From Dermacentor variabilis (Eukaryota > Arthropoda > Arachnida > Ixodida > Ixodidae), in contig NC_134570.1 of NCBI RefSeq assembly GCF_050947875.1, positions 204,951,250 through 205,015,249 on the forward strand: a DNA stretch of 64,000 bases, written 5' to 3'. The position numbers and the translations under genes are program-made. Position 1 is the first letter of the stretch, and each line of letters begins with the position of its first letter. This document shows positions 1 to 10,861 of the stretch, piece after piece. Under the pieces are notes generated by a model. The model made no database searches and was not told the origin of the DNA. It was given only the letters and a program-made list of their open reading frames with translations.

Positions 1-511
1 TAAGGCCAACTCTGGAATACGCAAGTATAATTTGGAATCCAAATCAGATGTATCTCATTGACAAACTTGAACGTGTTCAGAGATTGGCAGTAAGGTTTGT
101 ATTTCCCTGTTACCAAAGAATGCAGTCAATTACAGAACTTCTTGCACGTGCAGAGCTACCAACTTTGGCTGTTCACAGAAAAATTTCTAGGCTTAAGTAT
201 CTTTGCCAGCTCTATCACAATAGATTCAATTTGTATTCCAGCCTTGTACTTGCAGCTGCTTGGTAGACGATCATCATGTACTAACCATCCCTTTGCCGTT
301 ATGTCCTGCATTCCAAGAGTTGATGTCTATAAATATTCGTTTCTGCCTAAAACAATTATAAAATGGTATAACCTTGACTGACGCATATTTGATAACACTT
401 GTTCACTAGAAACTTTTGAAAAAGAGTTGAAACTGTGCTGTATTGATTGAATGTACTCTTCCCACCCTGTAACAGCTTGGAAGGACTAACAGTATCTGAA
501 ATAAATAAACA
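1..511 (+). mobile_element. LINE (jockey/CR1-like) 3' fragment, decayed
   Basis: The reading frame from base 3 gives RPTLEYASIIWNPN and then a segment beginning DKLERVQRLAVRFVF. This is the usual C-terminal end of a non-LTR retrotransposon reverse transcriptase (thumb and beyond). A frameshift near 220-260 moves the reading to another frame, where IPRVDVYKYSFLPKTI continues the same C-terminal pattern. The end near 495-511 is A-rich (aaataaataaacaaaaaaa), as expected for a LINE 3' tail. The catalytic RT part lies to the left of the window or is missing. The family is inferred from the C-terminal pattern; I cannot separate jockey from CR1. Confidence 0.8.
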
Positions 512-1731
512 AAAAAACTCATGTAGAAAAGCCGACGCGCTTGACCGGTAGATCAGATTTTCGCGAATCGCCGACTAGTTGTGTTCGCTGCTTTCGTTGT
601 TCTTTGAGTGTTGCCTGTTTTTGAGAACAGAGATTTGCCCAATAAAATGCTAGTTTCGTCACTCACAGTTTTGTTGCTTTCTTCACCATTACTACTTCGT
701 GACAATATGCAGTTAGGCTTAGCTAACCATATCCAGCATGCACTGCAACACGGAGGAGATGAGCTGGCAACTGAAATGCCATAGCTTACATGGGCAATGT
801 GAGACAAGTCAGCAGAAAATAAATGAAGCAAGTAAACTTACGGGAAATGCACTGTAGTTGCAACAAGATAATTTATTTTGCACTCATATGCAAACCTAAA
901 AAAAAGTAATTTCTAACTGTTCACCCCACGGACTAGGTATAGCCATTAATTTTAGCGGCTGACAAGTGTTCCACATCTTTCACATGTCTGCATGATGTGT
1001 CAATAAATATACAGGAACACTTTAAAGGGCCCCCCACCAAGTTTAGGCATTGCAAAGAGACAACCACAGTGTGTAGATCTGGCACTAAAGATCTTGTCTG
1101 CAAAGTATCAAACTGCTACACTATGAAAATGGCTGAAATTTCAAGTGAAAGCCTACATGCCCTTATTGTTCTTGAGAGAGCCCCTCATCCTGCTGGAAAG
1201 TCAATCTCACAGTACAAACGCATCTACATCAGTACATAAGCCACACGACCTACAACATCACCGATTATGGCACGTGACCTCGGTAGACCATCCAAAGTAA
1301 AACACACAAAACCGCCCGTGGAAATGCATGTGTAGAAAAAAAAAAGAAGGAAAGAGAAGAAAAAAGGAGTCGGTGCTTGTGACCTAAATGTGGTGCACTC
1401 TTTCGTCTCTGGTATAAGAGGGGGAAGTAATGTAGCTTGCATGTGCTAGTCGAGGCAATGGGAGAGAGTGTCTGCATTGGCAGTGAAGATTCCCTTCTTG
1501 ATGCATGACAGTGCAGCATTTCAACCTTTGCTGTCTCTTTTAAATTCGTGACATTGAAAAATTATTGTGGTAAAATGGTCCCCAGATGGCTTCTTACAAC
1601 TTCCAGTGTATAGCCAAAATTTTCATCCTAGCCTGGTGAAATATTATTTAACACTGCGACTGACCTTAGCTATTGGCTTTTGTGGGAAGGGACAGTGATT
1701 CTTCAACTTTCCTTGTCTGATATGCTTGCAG
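512..1731. other. Intron of the myosin-XVIII-like gene, no gene seen
   Basis: This stretch is AT-rich with only short open frames and no protein I recognise. A pyrimidine-rich tract ending in tgcttgcag supplies the 3' splice site of the exon at 1732. Nothing else is supported. Confidence 0.5.
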
Positions 1732-1875
1732 GTCCAGGAGCTGGCCATCTGCTGCATCCAGAGGAATGTGCGCAAGTTTCTCGAGATCCGCGATTGGCCC
1801 TGGTGGCGCCTCTTCATCAAGATTGCGCCCGTGCTCAATGTACAGCGCACCGAGCAGGAGCTGCGTCTCAGCAGG
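1732..1875 (+). CDS. Myo18: Myosin XVIII heavy chain-like, exon A (neck/converter end)
   Basis: This is an internal exon of 144 bases (48 codons), phase 0 at both ends. It has a clear acceptor (cttgcag before GTC at 1732) and donor (AGG then gtatgt at 1876). It encodes VQELAICCIQRNVRKF, then a segment containing RDWPWWRLF, then VLNVQRTEQELRLSR. The IQ-like stretch followed by DWPWW and the start of a charged helix matches the region where the myosin head/neck passes into the tail. From memory it fits myosin XVIII (IQDLAIRCVQKN...DWPWW...EEQIR) better than muscle or non-muscle myosin II, which carry NWQWW or similar. Myosin XVIII is an actin-binding, contractile-network scaffold with weak or no motor activity. 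The next exon is 10862-10951. Confidence 0.9.
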
Positions 1876-3216
1876 GTATGTTGGCCACACCCTCCTTTCC
1901 TAAGGCTGTGTACCTGCTATACGCAGGCAGTGGTATTTTAGAGTAATTCTGCGCAGTACTTTAAGCTGTAGCGATTGTAGAGGCGTTACAGAGCACTTGT
2001 GAAAAGAAGAGACCGGGTTTGGAAGAGCACAAGTTGTCGTGGGGTCTTGCCGGTGAATGGGCCGTATTTATCATTTACAGCTGGGACAACACGTAAAGAG
2101 GTAGTGATGAAAGACAGTACGGACCATAAAATGTTCGTATAAACTGTTCAGCCTTGCTTCGCTTAGCGTATTGACTTAAATAACAAATGCACCTTTCTTT
2201 TGCCAAATATGGGAGCCCGATTGCAGGGTGTGTTCACTATGCCAGGTAAAATGTTGAGCAGCTCCCCCTCTTTCTCCTTCCTTTCTTTGAGAACCAGTAC
2301 TAAACCTACTGCACTGCACATCAACACCAGTTTATATCCATCCTTTCTCTTTAACCCTGTGTGTGGAACTTGCAGGGAAGGGTTACCTTCTGTTTACCCT
2401 TTCACTTGAAGATCACAGTGGTGGCAGCTTCCATCTGTGCCCTACCATCAAAAGCCTAATGGTCACATTTTGGCATTTGTTTTGCCCTTATCTGGACAGT
2501 CAGTGTGCTATAACTGTCAACTGTCATGTTGCCGAGTTGATCACAGTTCAAATCATTCAATCAGCACACCAAATTTGCAACATCAGAATTTATCTTCCTC
2601 AGAATTTATCTTCCTGTTTAACTCTTATAACGAACTAGTGAACTTTCACGACCTTTTCGTTGTATGTGGAAAGCAGCCACTGACACATGGTAAGCTGCCA
2701 CTGTTATGTCATAAAGGCATTGTCAGTATTGTGATAAACAAATAAGTTATTTTCTGAGGGATGTACAATGGTCCCACATAAAAAATGTTGTTCAAGTGCT
2801 GTTTGCTCTGGAGGTCTTAGAGCACACCAAACCTATGTCAATGTCACCAATGGCCCAATCAAAGTGGCAGAGTAAACATGACAGTACTCAGTTGCACTAG
2901 GGAAAGTCCAGCATCCGTGGTCTGCCTACAATGTCATCATTAGCATTGTGTGCTTCATTTTGCACATAAACCGTTGCTCTTAGTTTTGGCATGGAAGTTA
3001 CAGTACAATGTTTTTTGGTTGAGAAACTTCGAGCCAAGTTTGCTATAGGGACAAATGCTACCGCTAGAGTTGCCACTTTAGATAAGAAGGCTACGATTGA
3101 CGCTGGTGTCGGCATGCTTGGGCAATTCTCATAATAACTCACACACATGGTGCCATAATATTTGTCAGAGTTATTTCGCATTCTTGTATTTCCCTCACTT
3201 GTGTGGAACAAATGCA

Positions 3217-4284
3217 GTTAAACCGTGATATAACGACGTTGGTAAAATCAGCAATTTGCTCCTTTATATTGAAATTTCATTATATTGAATTTCAGCCTTT
3301 TATGCAAGTAAATACTGTCGCCAATGAAGTTTTCTTAGGCTTGAGGGGCCGCAAAATTTTCAAAATTACCGGGCAATTGAAAAAGGCAATTTTTATTGAG
3401 AAAAAAAAATTCACTTTGTTCAATTTGAGAGGTGGCAACAAAAGGTACGGTTTCATTCCGCGTAAACGATATCTTCGCATCAGTGGTAGGAAGCGAAGCC
3501 AGCCACGCATTTGTGTTCACTCTGCCCACGTGGCTGATAGTGTCACCTACAGTAAAAGCGCCGGCAGCGGGGAGCCAATGCTTTGTCTGCCTCTCACTTC
3601 AACGCATCTCCTAAACGGAAGATTGCACAACCTCCAGAACTAAATGCGCTGGAGGACAGCACACATGTTGCCGCTCCATCTCGGTATGCCCATTCCTTGC
3701 ACGTGAGGCAGACTATCTCTAAAACAGGGCTTGCGGGCCGTGTATGTGCTTGGCTGTGCTTGAAAAGGAAACGCATGCCAACCTGCCCACCAACACCTCC
3801 CCTAGCGCACCTACTTGAGTGCTTTACCGCAAGCTCACTTCCCTCTCCCCTTCCCCTTTGCTCGTGTGGAAAGGCGGCGCTCATCAGGCCACCTTCTTTG
3901 TCGACTCACCCGCGCACGCTTTTACTCGTAGCCAAAGCACACTGCGTGCAAGGCATTATAGGATCTTATCGCACTTGAACTTTATACCACTGCTTCGGTT
4001 GTTGCTCTCAGTTGTGTGGACTGCAATTTGAGAGGTGCATTCGCAAGCAGCTGCTTGTAATTCAACCATTTGACCATCTGCGTCCACGGAAGTTTTCATT
4101 TATTGTATCGGTATTTGTTCGCAGCAATAGTGAAATTTCGTTATATTGAAATTGTGTGTAAAGACACTTTCTTATATCGACATTCAAAATACATAATGTT
4201 TTTTAGACAAGAAGGTAAAAAAGTTAAATACTTTGTTATATTGAGAATTTTATTATATTGAAGTTCGTTATACCAAGGTTTAAC
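3217..4284. mobile_element. TIR DNA element (MITE-like), about 1.07 kb
   Basis: The left end reads GTTAAACCGTGATATAACGA. The reverse complement of the right end reads GTTAAACCTTGGTATAACGA, giving terminal inverted repeats of about 20 bp with two differences. Internal to both ends are runs related to TATATTGAA/TTCAATATAA, so the subterminal regions are also inverted repeats. No transposase frame is visible inside. The open frames at 3203-3643 and 3583-3978 match nothing I know. The right end lies directly beside the Tigger element at 4287. I infer a non-autonomous Tc1/mariner- or pogo-type element. The target duplication on the left is not clear. Confidence 0.7.
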
Positions 4285-4286
4285 TA

Positions 4287-5989
4287 CCGTAAAAACCTGC
4301 GTATAATACAAGGTTTTTTCCTATTATTAGCGTCCCAAATTTTCGCCTTGTACTATATGCGGATCCGAACAAAAATTTTAGTTGGAAATTTGGGTCAGAA
4401 GTGTTGGTTTCGTTATTGCTGCATGGGCATGGCTTGACTTCGTTACTGCTGCGTGGCTACGGCTTGGCTTCCTTATTGCTGCGTGGCTACAGCATTGTTT
4501 CTTTATTGTTGAGTGCTCACCTTGGCAGCGTTTATTCTATGGGCAGCACAGGTGAAAACCACGCTTCGCGAAGTGCATCCTTCTTATTACGCATTGAAAA
4601 ACCAAGATGTATGGACCCCGAAAACAGTACTTGGCTGCTTTCAAGAGAAAGGTAGTTGTAGCTGCACAGGGGATTGGTAACAGTGCAGCCGGGAGGCTGT
4701 TTGGCGTCAACAAGGGAAGCATTCATGGGTGGCGTCGACAGAAGGAAGCCCATTTCACGTGCAGCGTAATGCGAAGAAGCTTTCGCGGCCCGAAGAGTGG
4801 GACATTCCTGGAAATCGAACTCGCCCTGACGGAGTTCGGACGCTAACAGCTAGCTGTGCATCTTGCTGTGAGCGTGGAGCTTATGCAGGCAAAAGCTAAA
4901 GAGCTTGCAAGAGAAAAAGGGCTACCGAGCTCTGCCTTCAAAGCGAGCAAGCAGTGTATTTATTGCTACATGTGCCGTGCTGGATTTTCCTTACGCCACC
5001 GAACTTCGATTTTGCAAAAGCTGCCCGAATCGTGCGAAGAGCTGCTTGTGGCTTTCCAGCGCCAAGTTATTTCGTTGCGCAAGTCCAAGAACTTCCAGCT
5101 AGGGCAAATCGGCAATGCTGACCAAACGCTGGTTTATCTGGACATGCCATCGCCCCTCGCCGTGCACGAAAAGGGCTCTAAACAAGTTTATGTCCAGTCC
5201 ACTGTGAACGAGAAAACACGAGTTACTGTCATGTTGTCGTGCACGGCAGACGGACGCAAGCTCCTGGAGCCCTATGTCATCTTCAAGCGCAAGACAGTGC
5301 CTAAAGGTGAGGAGCTGCCAAAAAATATGGTCGTGAGATGCCATGAGAAAGGCTGGATGAACGAGAATCTTGTGCTCGACTGGATAAAGTCCATCTGGTG
5401 TAGGCGGCCCGGCGCACTGTTGTCGTTCCCGTCCATCCTTGTGCTGGACACATTTCGTTGGCATTTGGCCGACTCAGTGAAGAGGCGGTGGCACGAATTC
5501 GGCACTGAACTCGTCGTTATCTCGGGTGGGATGACGTTTCAGCTGCAGCATTTAGATGTTTGTGTGAGCAAGCCGTGGTCAAGCGGTGTTACGCAGCTTG
5601 AATACGCTCAGGTGAGCCTGTAGCGACGCAGAATGTGTGGCTGAAGCGGGCCTCGCCAGCCATGCTATGCAAGTGGATTTCAGTCGCTTGGGCCAGCATA
5701 CCAGAGGACCTTCTGTGTCGTGCATTCAAGAAGTGCGGCATCTCGAATGCGCTCGATGGCACAGAGGATGAGTACCTCTGGGAAGATATGTCCGACAAGC
5801 AACTACCCAAAGAGAGCGCAGCTGAGGAAGACAGCGATTGAAGTGCGGAGTGCAATGTAAATAAATGTTTTCCTCGAATTTTCCTAACTCGTATTAAACG
5901 CGGATAAAACTTTTTTTTTTCCATTTCGCGTCCCAAAAATTTCACCTCATACTTATATGGAGGTTCATATTATACACAGGTTTTTACGG
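4287..5989 (+). mobile_element. Tigger/pogo-type DNA transposon, 1.7 kb
   Basis: The termini are CCGTAAAAACCTGCGTATAATA on the left and its near-perfect inverse on the right (reverse complement CCGTAAAAACCTGTGTATAATA). The element is flanked by TA at 4285-4286 and 5990-5991, the target duplication expected for Tc1/mariner/pogo elements. It carries one transposase reading frame (4607-5841). The size and layout fit an autonomous copy that has since decayed. It sits in the Myo18-like intron in the sense orientation. Confidence 0.92.
4607..5841 (+). pseudogene. Tigger/pogo transposase, stop and frameshift
   Basis: The ATG at 4607 starts MYGPRKQYLAAFKRKVV, an N-terminal psq/CENP-B-type helix-turn-helix. 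The second DNA-binding helix block contains FRGPKSGTFLEIELAL. A TAA at 4844-4846 interrupts the frame, which then continues to 5623 with the DDE catalytic core. All three acidic positions appear kept: D in GNADQTLVYLDMP, D in SILVLDTF, and D in QLQHLDVCVSKPW. The family usually has DSFRGHL where this copy has DTFRWHL. After KPW the frame shifts, and the C-terminal part continues at 5635-5841 (LKRASPAMLCKW...NALDGTEDEYLWED). At least two lesions make it non-functional as it stands, though the domain order is complete. Confidence 0.92.
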
Positions 5990-5991
5990 TA

Positions 5992-6433
5992 TGTGAGTGA
6001 AGCTTCGCAGTGAAATTATAGCTTGCAAAGCACTTGAATAACGAGAGGATACTCTCTTGTGACAATGTATTAGCGGTAGGAAGCAATCCTCGCACCAAAA
6101 ATCTCTGCTGCATGGTGCCTGAATATTGCTACAAGTTTTTTTTCATAAGTTTGCTTTCAAGTAGGTTATGGCGTCTCACGGCATCACAACTAAGCTCGAA
6201 AAAGCAACCACCATGCTAGAAATGTTGTTGGAAGCAACTGTGCGGCACTTATGATGCCCTGCTGCTTAGCTCCATATCTGAGCGTTGCTATACATAAACA
6301 CCTCAAGGTTCCTGACATATTGCCACACTTTTGCTCCTGTCAGCACGGCATGGGCAGCAAAGGCATCTCTATCCGAGTTTTTACAAAAACAGTGATGCGC
6401 ATGTAACTAGGATCGCTATCTCGCATGTACAGT
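5992..6433. other. Intron sequence without recognised features
   Basis: This is unique-looking, AT-rich intron sequence between the Tigger element and the truncated 3' end of the gypsy element. No open frame with a recognisable product is present. Confidence 0.4.
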
Positions 6434-8269
6434 TTACATTGCTAATACAGCTCTGAAGCAGTGCCCAGAATAATATTTACCAGAATACTTCAGAACCAGG
6501 TCAGAAATAGAACGTGGCACAGGGAAACTGCATACGGCGCAAACTTTTTCCGGATCTGGTTGGACACCAGATGCATCAATGAGGTGTCCCAACACTGTAA
6601 TCTGATGGCGCCTGAATTGACATTTTGTGGAGTTCAGTTGCAGGCTGGCTTTTTGGAAGACCGGAAGAATGGCAGTGAGTCGGGTAAGGTGGCTGCTGAA
6701 CGTGGGAGAGAAAAACAATAACGTCGTCAAGGTAACAAAGACAGGTTGACCATTTGTAGCTTTGCCCAAGAGAGTCCATCGTACGTTCAAATCTCGCAGG
6801 AGCATTGCATAGGCCAAAGGGCATGACTTTGAACTGATATAAGCCATCCGGCATGATGAAGGCCGTCTTCTCGCGTTCCATTTCATAAACTGAAATCTGT
6901 CAGTAGCCGGGTCAAAGATCAATGGACGAGAAGAATTTAGCTCCTTGCAAGCAGTCCAAGGTGTCATCAATGCGTGGTAGTGGGTAGATGTCTTTGCATG
7001 TGATCTTGTTAAGTGGTGATAGTCGATGCAAAAACGCCAGGTACCATCTTTCTCTTTCACAAGGACGACAGGTGAAGCCCAATGGCTGGCTGATGGTTCG
7101 ATGACCCCTTTGCGGAGCATTTTGTCCACATCTGATTTGATGACTTGACGTTCAGCATGCGATACTCGATAGGGACACCGACGAATAGGATTCGTGTCTC
7201 CAGTATGGTGGAGACACGGTGGTGAACAACAGATGTTTGGTCTAAAGGCCTGTTGCCGAAATCAAAGATGTCACTGTATGATTCAAGCAGGGGACGTATG
7301 TCCGTGGCCTGTGCAGAAGTGAGGTCAGGTGCAATCATTTTTGTGAAGTCATCCGTTAAGGAACCAGAGCTGTGAGCTGCAATTGGCGCTAATAAGCCAC
7401 TCTCGCCATTCAGACTCTCAATGTCAAAGTCGGAACCACTAGAAACACTGGCCAAGAACATGTGGCCGGAATCACTTGAGGGCACAGGCTGAAATTCAGA
7501 AGCGGTAGAACGATGTCGTTGTTATTAACCGTGACCGACGTATGCGGAACAGCAACGTTCCGGTTCAGAAGCACATCGATGATTGGGTGAAGCAAATATT
7601 CGCCGTCAAGAGCCTGTGGAAAGGCGGCCTAAGTGACGTAAGTAACTGCCTCGGGTGACAGACGCACATCGTGAAGCGAGCACAAGTGCAGTGGGACGGT
7701 GCTCGGAGCATTGGCGAGTTGAGGCAGTTCAACTGAAGAACGCTGGTAGTGCAGTCAATGAGAGCAGAATGAGTGGATAAAAAGTCCAATCCAAGGATAA
7801 CGTCGTGAGGGTAGTTGCTGATCAAACTGATCACAGCAAATAAAACAGAAGTAGGGTGGCCGGCTGTACTTAAATGTGCAGTACACATTCCAAGAACAAC
7901 CAGCACGCCGCCGTAGGCCACACGAAGCACTCGGGAAGCTGCTGGGGTGAGGACCTTCTTTAGGCGTCTATGTAGGCTAGCACTTGTCACGGATACGTGG
8001 GCTCCAGTGTCAACGAGTGCTTGGACAGGTACGCCGTCTATTTTAACGTCTATTACACTTCTCCTTGTGGGCACAGACAGAGGATTTGCTGCGGTAGTAG
8101 GCAATGCAGCACCACCTCTGAGGGCTGCATTTCTTAGTTTTCCGAAAGGGTGGAGCCAAACACCACAGGGGATGAAAGGCGACGTGGCTGCGGCGAACGG
8201 GAAGATGGGTGATGTGTTTGCGATGAACGAGACTGGTGTCCGTGTGGCGATGGTGAGCAGCTGTACCAC
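6434..8269 (-). pseudogene. gypsy pol: aspartic protease and reverse transcriptase, broken
   Basis: The protease part (about 8080-7740) has VQALVDTGAHVSVTSASL, with the catalytic DTGA, and HDVILGLDFLSTHSA, the second conserved strand. The RT part begins near 7485-7129 with [21 protein letters not shown] and [12 protein letters not shown]. After a frameshift it continues DREKTAFIMPDGLYQF and then a segment containing VMPFGLCNAPARFERTM. The catalytic box CYLDDVIVF lies around 6715-6740. The reading then shifts back and ends near 6434 in a connection-like region. At least three frame changes are needed. RNase H and integrase are missing. The family call is firm; activity is excluded by the lesions. 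Confidence 0.9.
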
Positions 8270-8383
8270 GTGTTCCTAGCAGAGTTGTCGGTGGTGTTAG
8301 ACTAGGCGGTGGGAGAAACATTGCGGGCATTTCCATCAAAACGGCTCAGGTTGGTCGGCGTGCGAGGTGTTGAGGGCCACGAG

Positions 8384-9563
8384 TAGCTACAGTATCAGGC
8401 GACGTGACCAGTGTGGTGACAGGTGAAACATATCGGCTGGTTGCCCGCAGTTTTCCAATCAGTAGAGTTGTGATAATGCGGAGAGAAGCGTAGGGGTGGA
8501 GCGAAAATAGTAGAAGGGCGTTTGTTAGCTCTGGGATTGGTGACAGCACAGACAAAATCTAGTCCAATGTTTTCAAGTTCCTGGCGAACGATGGCTCATT
8601 CAAGGGGAACCGAAAAAGTGGTAGCATCAGGGCTACGCGAACAGACAGCTGCGGGCGCCGTCGCATCCAGTTCACGTCGAACGATTCGCACCACGTTCTC
8701 TGATGGCGACGCATGATGCTGTGTGGGTCGATCTTCACACGTCAACATTGCGGCAGTATTGGGAAGTCTGGGGAATGGTTGCAAGACGCGTCGGCTTTTT
8801 GCCTGCTCGAATAGTCGGTACTCTTTAATGATGGCATCAACTGTAGAACAGCTTTTGCACATGAGCAGATTAAAGGCTTCGTCAGGAATGCCCTTAAGCA
8901 CGTGCCCGACCTTTTCAGCTTTTGTCATGTCACGATCGGCTTTACGACAAAGTGCCAGCATGTCCTAGATGTACGAGACAGGACTTCGTGGGGGATTGGG
9001 CACGGGAGGCCAGTTCCTGCTTTGCGGCAATCTTACGGTTGGCTGGTTTGCCAAACAACTCTGTCAACTTCTCTTTGCATTGGTCCCAGCTGGTGAGCTC
9101 TTCTTCGTGGTTTTCGTACCACGCCTTTGTCGTGCCTCGTAGGTAGAACAACAGGTTGGCTAGGATTAATTATGCAAAAAAGAAGTGAGGCGTGCAGACA
9201 GGACACAAGAGTAGAGAAGTGGACAACACGAAGTGGACAACACGGCGTTCGTGTTGTCCACTTCTCTACTCTTGTGTCCTGTCTGCACGCCTCACTTCTT
9301 TTTTGCATAATGAATCCTTACCAACTAGCTCAGCTTTCTGTCGTTCTAAGGTTGGCTAGCATAAGCGTAGGGTCGCATTTGTTGATTCCACTCACGCATT
9401 CGTACATAGCCACCCACTCTTCAACGTCAGTGCCATCGATCCTGCAGAAAGTTTTAGGATCTTTGGGTTGCACAACGACAACCGAAGGCGACAGCGACGT
9501 AGATAGCAACGGTGACGTTGGAGGCGGCAACGACCTTGATCCCGCGTGCTCACTATTGTTCAT
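8384..9563 (-). pseudogene. gypsy gag with CCHC zinc knuckle, broken
   Basis: The ATG at 9563 begins a proline/serine-rich leader followed by FCRIDGTDVEEWVAMYE, a common gypsy gag motif. After the hairpin insertion (9164-9348) the frame resumes with FYLRGTTKAWYENHEEEL and LTELFGKPANRKIAAKQEL. A frameshift near 8960 leads to KAEKVGHVLKGIPDEAFNLL, the capsid C-terminal half. Near 8390-8428 the minus strand encodes C-FT-C-HHTG-H-VA(stop)Y-C, a nucleocapsid CCHC knuckle (CX2CX4HX4C) with a stop codon inside it. Gag packages element RNA in virus-like particles. This copy cannot make a full protein. Confidence 0.88.
9164..9348. mobile_element. Hairpin (foldback) element with 11-bp target duplication
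   Basis: The arms at 9174-9232 and 9248-9306 are perfect inverted copies of 59 bp around a 15-nt loop. With one mismatch they extend to about 9163-9232 and 9248-9317. A non-palindromic tail follows (ccttaccaactagctcagctt..., to 9348). The direct repeat AGGTTGGCTAG at 9153-9163 and again at 9349-9359 marks a clean insertion into the gypsy gag gene. No coding capacity is present. A similar hairpin with a related ccaacta tail is at 35270-35431. The replication mechanism is unknown to me. Confidence 0.85.
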
Positions 9564-9636
9564 GGTGCGGATGGTGATGCGACGTCCACTGCGGAGCTCC
9601 GATTTCAGCCGTGGTACCCTGCACCTCCCACCAATA

Positions 9637-9784
9637 TGTTATGGGGATGTTAGGAGTACATAAGGACTGTATTTGCAATATATATACAGGATGAGTCAGC
9701 ATATACAAGATGGCTGACCACCAACAACCTGCAGCAGTGTCTCGCGATCGTCTTCTTTCTCTCTTCGTTCATCCTTCCGTAACA
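9637..9784 (-). repeat. 5' LTR of the gypsy element, 148 bp
   Basis: On the plus strand this starts tgttatgggg and ends ccttccgtaaca, so the minus-strand LTR runs TGTTACGG to CCATAACA with short inverted ends. It sits immediately upstream (on the minus strand) of the gag region. The matching 3' LTR is not present in the truncated element, so the boundary is judged from the TG...CA ends only. Confidence 0.65.
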
Positions 9785-10861
9785 ATATTTACTAGCCTGT
9801 GATGCAAATCCAAAGCTAGTCTCGTTACAGGTTGCTGTAAGCTACGAAAAGAGACCGTTATGTGCCTATGAACGGCGTTCGGAACGAGGGGACACTGCAC
9901 AGTTTTTCACAAAAATGATGGCCATGAGCAACTTTCTTGCCATGTTGTGCGCTTGCTTTCATTGGCAAGGCTGTTTGTCGTCTTTCTGAGGTTCGTGCAA
10001 GCGCTGTGAACATTTTAATTAGATCTGCATTGATTTGGTATGAAACCGTAACATACATGCAGAGCTGTGACTTTATCCCCGAGATGGCTTTAAAAGGACA
10101 TATTTTAGGGATTGTTGTTAGTACTACCGTTTTACTACTGTATCAAATTGCTCATGGAATTAAACTGAAACTGCTGCCATTGTTTACTGTACTGATGGAT
10201 TTACTGTGTCCTGCAATAAGCCCGTTTCACATGGTACGATTTCCTACATGCACATCGCAGGTGTAGTAGATGTGCCATCAACCCCTTCACGTGGGATATT
10301 TTTCGATGCTACGTGCTGCTGAACTTCCCTGTGAAATCGCACATGCAGCACGAGTGCTGATTGTCAAATATGTCACGGTGGTCTGCTTGCTTTTTGTTTC
10401 ACTTTTATTCCAATGCAGTAATCTATCAAAAATATTTCACAAACAGATTGGGGTCTGCTTTAGTTTATTTTCAACTTTGCAGTTCAAATTGTGCTTATGC
10501 TTACCACACTTGGCTATTCTACTGCATAATCACAAGTGCGATAATCGCATTGTTTGTTATCGGAGCATGTAAAACAGTAATGCGAAGTCTGCATGTGCGG
10601 ATGTCGCAGCTCCGAAAAACCACATGAAACACGCACTACTTCAACATGGTCTCACTGTTTTAAGAACGGAGATTTGGGCTAGTACGGCGGGCCCATTGCA
10701 CCATGATGAGCCAGTGTTTTACAGAATGAGAGTCTCAGTCTCTTGACCATGGCTGCTGTGGAATGAGACCCCGCTTTGCAGGGCAGCTGACGTGGAGCAT
10801 TTTGCAGAGAACCCTTAGGTTGTGTTTGCTCCCTCTCACCACCTCTCCCTCTCTCCCTCAG

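Larger units (their letters stand above)
6434..9784 (-). mobile_element. Ty3/gypsy LTR retrotransposon, 3'-truncated
   Basis: Read on the minus strand the order is 5' LTR (9784-9637), gag (from 9563), a CCHC knuckle (about 8428-8390), aspartic protease (about 8080-7740) and reverse transcriptase (about 7140-6434). The RNase H, integrase and 3' LTR are absent, so the element is cut off near 6434-6480. Several frameshifts and stops break every gene. A 185-bp hairpin element interrupts gag at 9164-9348. It lies in the myosin-like intron, antisense to the host gene. The protease-RT order and the YLDD motif fit Ty3/gypsy. Confidence 0.9.
1876..10861 (+). other. Intron of Myo18-like gene (8,986 nt)
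   Basis: This intron runs from the donor gtatgt at 1876 to the acceptor ctccctcag ending at 10861, which follows a long pyrimidine tract. The flanking exons join in phase 0, and the joined peptide aligns without a gap to my memory of the human MYO18A neck-to-coil segment, so no exon appears to be missing between them. The intron is filled largely by transposons: a TIR element, a Tigger element, a reversed gypsy element and a hairpin insertion. Bases 1876-3216 and 9785-10861 show no recognisable gene or repeat. Confidence 0.8.

Noticed and set aside
3203..3643. 146-codon frame as a gene
   Set aside because: It starts just outside and runs through the left TIR of a non-autonomous DNA element. 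No recognisable protein.
6470..9793. AATATTTAC at both ends of the gypsy fragment as a target duplication
   Set aside because: The same nine bases occur at 6473-6481 and 9784-9792, but the left copy lies inside sequence that still reads as RT, and LTR elements make 4-6 bp duplications. Chance is more likely.
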